Below, one piece after another: positions 61,988-64,000 of a stretch of 64,000 nt of DNA (positions are counted from its first letter, which is position 1; each line of letters starts with the position of its first letter). The notes below the pieces were generated by a model that was not told the DNA's origin, searched no databases, and saw only the letters and a list, made by a program, of their open reading frames with translations. The stretch is taken from NCBI RefSeq assembly GCF_003007785.1, contig NZ_PXOH01000013.1, forward strand, positions 58,460-122,459, written 5' to 3'. A program made the translations under genes and the position numbers. The DNA is from Aphanothece hegewaldii CCALA 016 (GTDB taxonomy: Bacteria; Cyanobacteriota; Cyanobacteriia; Cyanobacteriales; Microcystaceae).

Positions 61988-64000
61988 TTATGCTATTACT
62001 AAAAAGTCAGCGTTAGTGGGAAGCAAAGCGGGATCTAGGAGCGCAAACTGAGTCGCTGCGGTTGCACCAACACCATCCACATCGAAGAATAAACCGCCAG
62101 TAGTAGAATTATAAATCACGCGATGGTCTGCCGTAGTTGCCGCAGAACCGATAATAAATTGATTTGCAGCAAGTGTACCTATTGCTAACCCACCGGCAAA
62201 ACCTGACGCGCTTAGAACAATGGTATCATCAACAACTTTGAAATCGGTAATAATATCGATGCCTTCCGATGGTGCATTAAAGATAAATTGATCTAGTCCA
62301 CCACCACCAGTAAGATTATCTATTCCATCGCCACCAGTAAGAACATCATTACCCGTTCCTCCCAATAGTGTATCATTGCCAAGACCACCATTTAAGACAT
62401 CACTTCCCCCGGCTGCGGTAATTTTATCGTTTCCTCCACTACCAGAGATGGTATCGTTGCCCTCACCAGTTGTTATATCATCCTTAGCTTGTGTACCAGT
62501 GATAGAAAAACGCTCGATGTTGGAAAAATTCACCTGGTCATAATTGCTAGTATTGTAGTATGCGGAGTAATAACCGTTGAATCCTCCTGCACCATTGGTG
62601 TTGATATTAGTGCTAATGCCAGCTTGTGGAGAGTTTCCCGTATATGTATTACTAGAATAATCAATAATTAGCAGATCGTTTCCATTATCTCCATCAACGG
62701 TATCATTTCCTAATCCTGAGTTAATCGTGTCATTCCCACTACCCGTATTAATAGTGTTATTAAAGCGTTGGGTAAAGCTAATTGTATCATTGGCGCTACC
62801 AGTGGTTAGGTTGGTAAAGTATTCAACATTTGATATGTTAGTACCATCAGCTAGAGTAATTGGGGTAATGCCTGTATCATTAATACTTAATGCCGTAGTT
62901 GCCGCACTAAAATTAGCATCGACCAGTATATCAGTTCCAGTTCCACCATCAATAATGTTAATTCCTAAACCGGCTGTAATGGTATCATTTCCTGCACCAC
63001 TAGATATCGTATCGTTACCATCCCCGGTTCTGATGTTATCATTGGCGACTGTACCCGTAATCAAAAAGCGCTCGATGTTGGAAAAGTTAACTAAGTTATA
63101 GTTGCCAGTATTGTAGTATGCAGAATAAGAACCGTTGAACCCTCCTGCACCATTATTGTAGATATAAGTATTGATACCAGCTTGTGGAGAGGTTCCTTGA
63201 TAAAGATTGCTAGAATAATTGACAACTAATACATCGTTTCCAGTTCCTCCATCAACGTTATCATTTCCATTCCCTGAATTAATCGTGTCATCACCACTAC
63301 CAGTATTAATAGTGTTATTGAAGCTTTGGCTAAAGCTGATTGTATCATTAGCACTACCTGTTGTTAGGTTGGTGAAGTATTCGATATTTGATATGTTAGT
63401 ACCATCAGCTAGGGTAATGACGATTGCACCAGTATCATTAATAGTTAATGCCGTAGTTGCCGAACTAAAGTTAGCATCGACTAGAATATCAGTTCCAGTT
63501 CCTCCATCGATAATATTGATGCCAATACCCCCATTAATAGTGTCATTTCCTGCACCCCCATTAATGGTATCGTTACCAGCCCCTGTGCTGATATTATCAT
63601 TGACAAGTGTACCAGTAATCAAAAAGCGCTCGATGTTGGAAAAGCTAACTTGGTCATAGTTGGAATTTCTATTATAGTAGGCTCCGTAAGAACCGTTGAA
63701 TCCTCCTGCACCATTACTATAAATAGAAGTGCCGATGCCAGCTTGTGGAGATGTTCCCGTGTATGTATTACTAGAATAATCGACAATTAATACATCGTTT
63801 CCAGTTCCTCCATCGACGGTATCAATTCCATTTCCTGAGTTAATTGTATCGTCGTTACTGCTTGTATTGATGCTTTGATTCAAGCGTTGTGTGTAGCTGA
63901 TGGTGTCATTTCCGCTACCAGTAGTGAGGTTAGTAAAATATTCAAAATTCGATATACTTGTACCATTAGACAGAGTAATCGGAGTCTGCGTACTTCCAGT
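61988..64000 (-). CDS. RTX-like Ca-binding repeat protein (type 2), 5' end outside the window
   Basis: The frame is open from 64000 to the stop at 61988 (670 codons seen), so the protein is longer than the 631 residues starting at the in-frame TTG at 63883. Sequence upstream of that point reads FEYFTNLTTGSGNDTISYTQ, which repeats later in the protein, confirming that coding continues. It is built from a ~200-residue module repeated three times (NSGNGIDTVDGGTGNDVLIVDYSS, then FNGSYGAYYN, then NIERFLITGT), each with RTX nonapeptides. The C-terminal domain (FNAPSEGIDIITDFKVVDD, VIYNSTTGGLFFDVDGVGA) is like that of the 39778 protein. It is probably secreted by a type I pathway. Confidence 0.88.
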   Translation of the reverse strand, partial: TGSTQTPITLSNGTSISNFEYFTNLTTGSGNDTISYTQRLNQSINTSSNDDTINSGNGIDTVDGGTGNDVLIVDYSSNTYTGTSPQAGIGTSIYSNGAGGFNGSYGAYYNRNSNYDQVSFSNIERFLITGTLVNDNISTGAGNDTINGGAGNDTINGGIGINIIDGGTGTDILVDANFSSATTALTINDTGAIVITLADGTNISNIEYFTNLTTGSANDTISFSQSFNNTINTGSGDDTINSGNGNDNVDGGTGNDVLVVNYSSNLYQGTSPQAGINTYIYNNGAGGFNGSYSAYYNTGNYNLVNFSNIERFLITGTVANDNIRTGDGNDTISSGAGNDTITAGLGINIIDGGTGTDILVDANFSAATTALSINDTGITPITLADGTNISNVEYFTNLTTGSANDTISFTQRFNNTINTGSGNDTINSGLGNDTVDGDNGNDLLIIDYSSNTYTGNSPQAGISTNINTNGAGGFNGYYSAYYNTSNYDQVNFSNIERFSITGTQAKDDITTGEGNDTISGSGGNDKITAAGGSDVLNGGLGNDTLLGGTGNDVLTGGDGIDNLTGGGGLDQFIFNAPSEGIDIITDFKVVDDTIVLSASGFAGGLAIGTLAANQFIIGSAATTADHRVIYNSTTGGLFFDVDGVGATAATQFALLDPALLPTNADFLVIA

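Noticed and set aside
1..64000. tRNA, rRNA, tmRNA or RNase P RNA genes
   Set aside because: Reading the intergenic regions for T-loop-like GGTTCGANTCC patterns and cloverleaf stems gave no candidate; a tRNAscan or Rfam run would be decisive.

Overview
The window looks like chromosome from an AT-rich cyanobacterium. Evidence: the end of chlB (dark-operative protochlorophyllide reductase), ndhO, menE for phylloquinone, pxcA/CemA, the cyanobacterial short form of Hfq, ferredoxin-type nirA, DUF3769 and DUF29 proteins, and very frequent GCGATCGC (HIP1) octamers. The low G+C and the gene set fit a unicellular Geminocystis/Cyanobacterium-like strain, but that genus guess is inference. I recognised no rRNA, tRNA or CRISPR array.

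Layout. 1-12.6 kb: chlB end, two small proteins, a MidA-type methyltransferase, a GAF histidine kinase, an ABC-2 permease, a DUF2079 membrane protein, menE, a Tat-type sulfatase and secA. 12.6-18.7 kb: three tandem RTX-type beta-roll genes made by repeated duplication of a unit that carries the last codons and terminator of secA. 19-26.9 kb: a DHL-repeat protein, cysE, a PPOX flavoprotein, an ECF sigma/anti-sigma pair, a ComFB protein, hfq, dapF, nirA and a DUF29 protein. 26.9-31.4 kb: a 1061-residue DUF4347/lectin/Calx-beta/sugar-dehydrogenase fusion, an AllA-like protein and a PIN module. 31.8-39.7 kb: glgP, a second sulfatase, a pentapeptide protein with purK, a LivH-type permease and a DUF433/DUF5615 toxin-antitoxin pair.

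39.8-49.6 kb: a fourth RTX-like protein, hflX (apparently starting at a non-AUG codon), an ABC1 kinase, a membrane protein, an IS607-type element with intact tnpB but nonsense-mutated tnpA, and a MazF module. 49.6-64 kb: a HcyBio protein, an AI-2E exporter-like protein with a 59-residue membrane protein upstream, a response regulator, a DUF3769 outer-membrane protein, a glycosyltransferase, the addB-like/ndhO/mdh cluster, pxcA, and a fifth RTX-like protein running off the end.

Themes. Housekeeping genes are interspersed with accessory material. Five large Ca-binding repeat proteins plus the lectin/Calx-beta fusion point to considerable investment in extracellular or surface proteins. Three toxin-antitoxin-like modules, one transposon, and at least three families of short palindromic repeats (one with about 18 copies) fill the gaps between genes. 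The sigG / anti-sigma / comFB / hfq block groups regulators that in other cyanobacteria have links to envelope stress, pili and competence.
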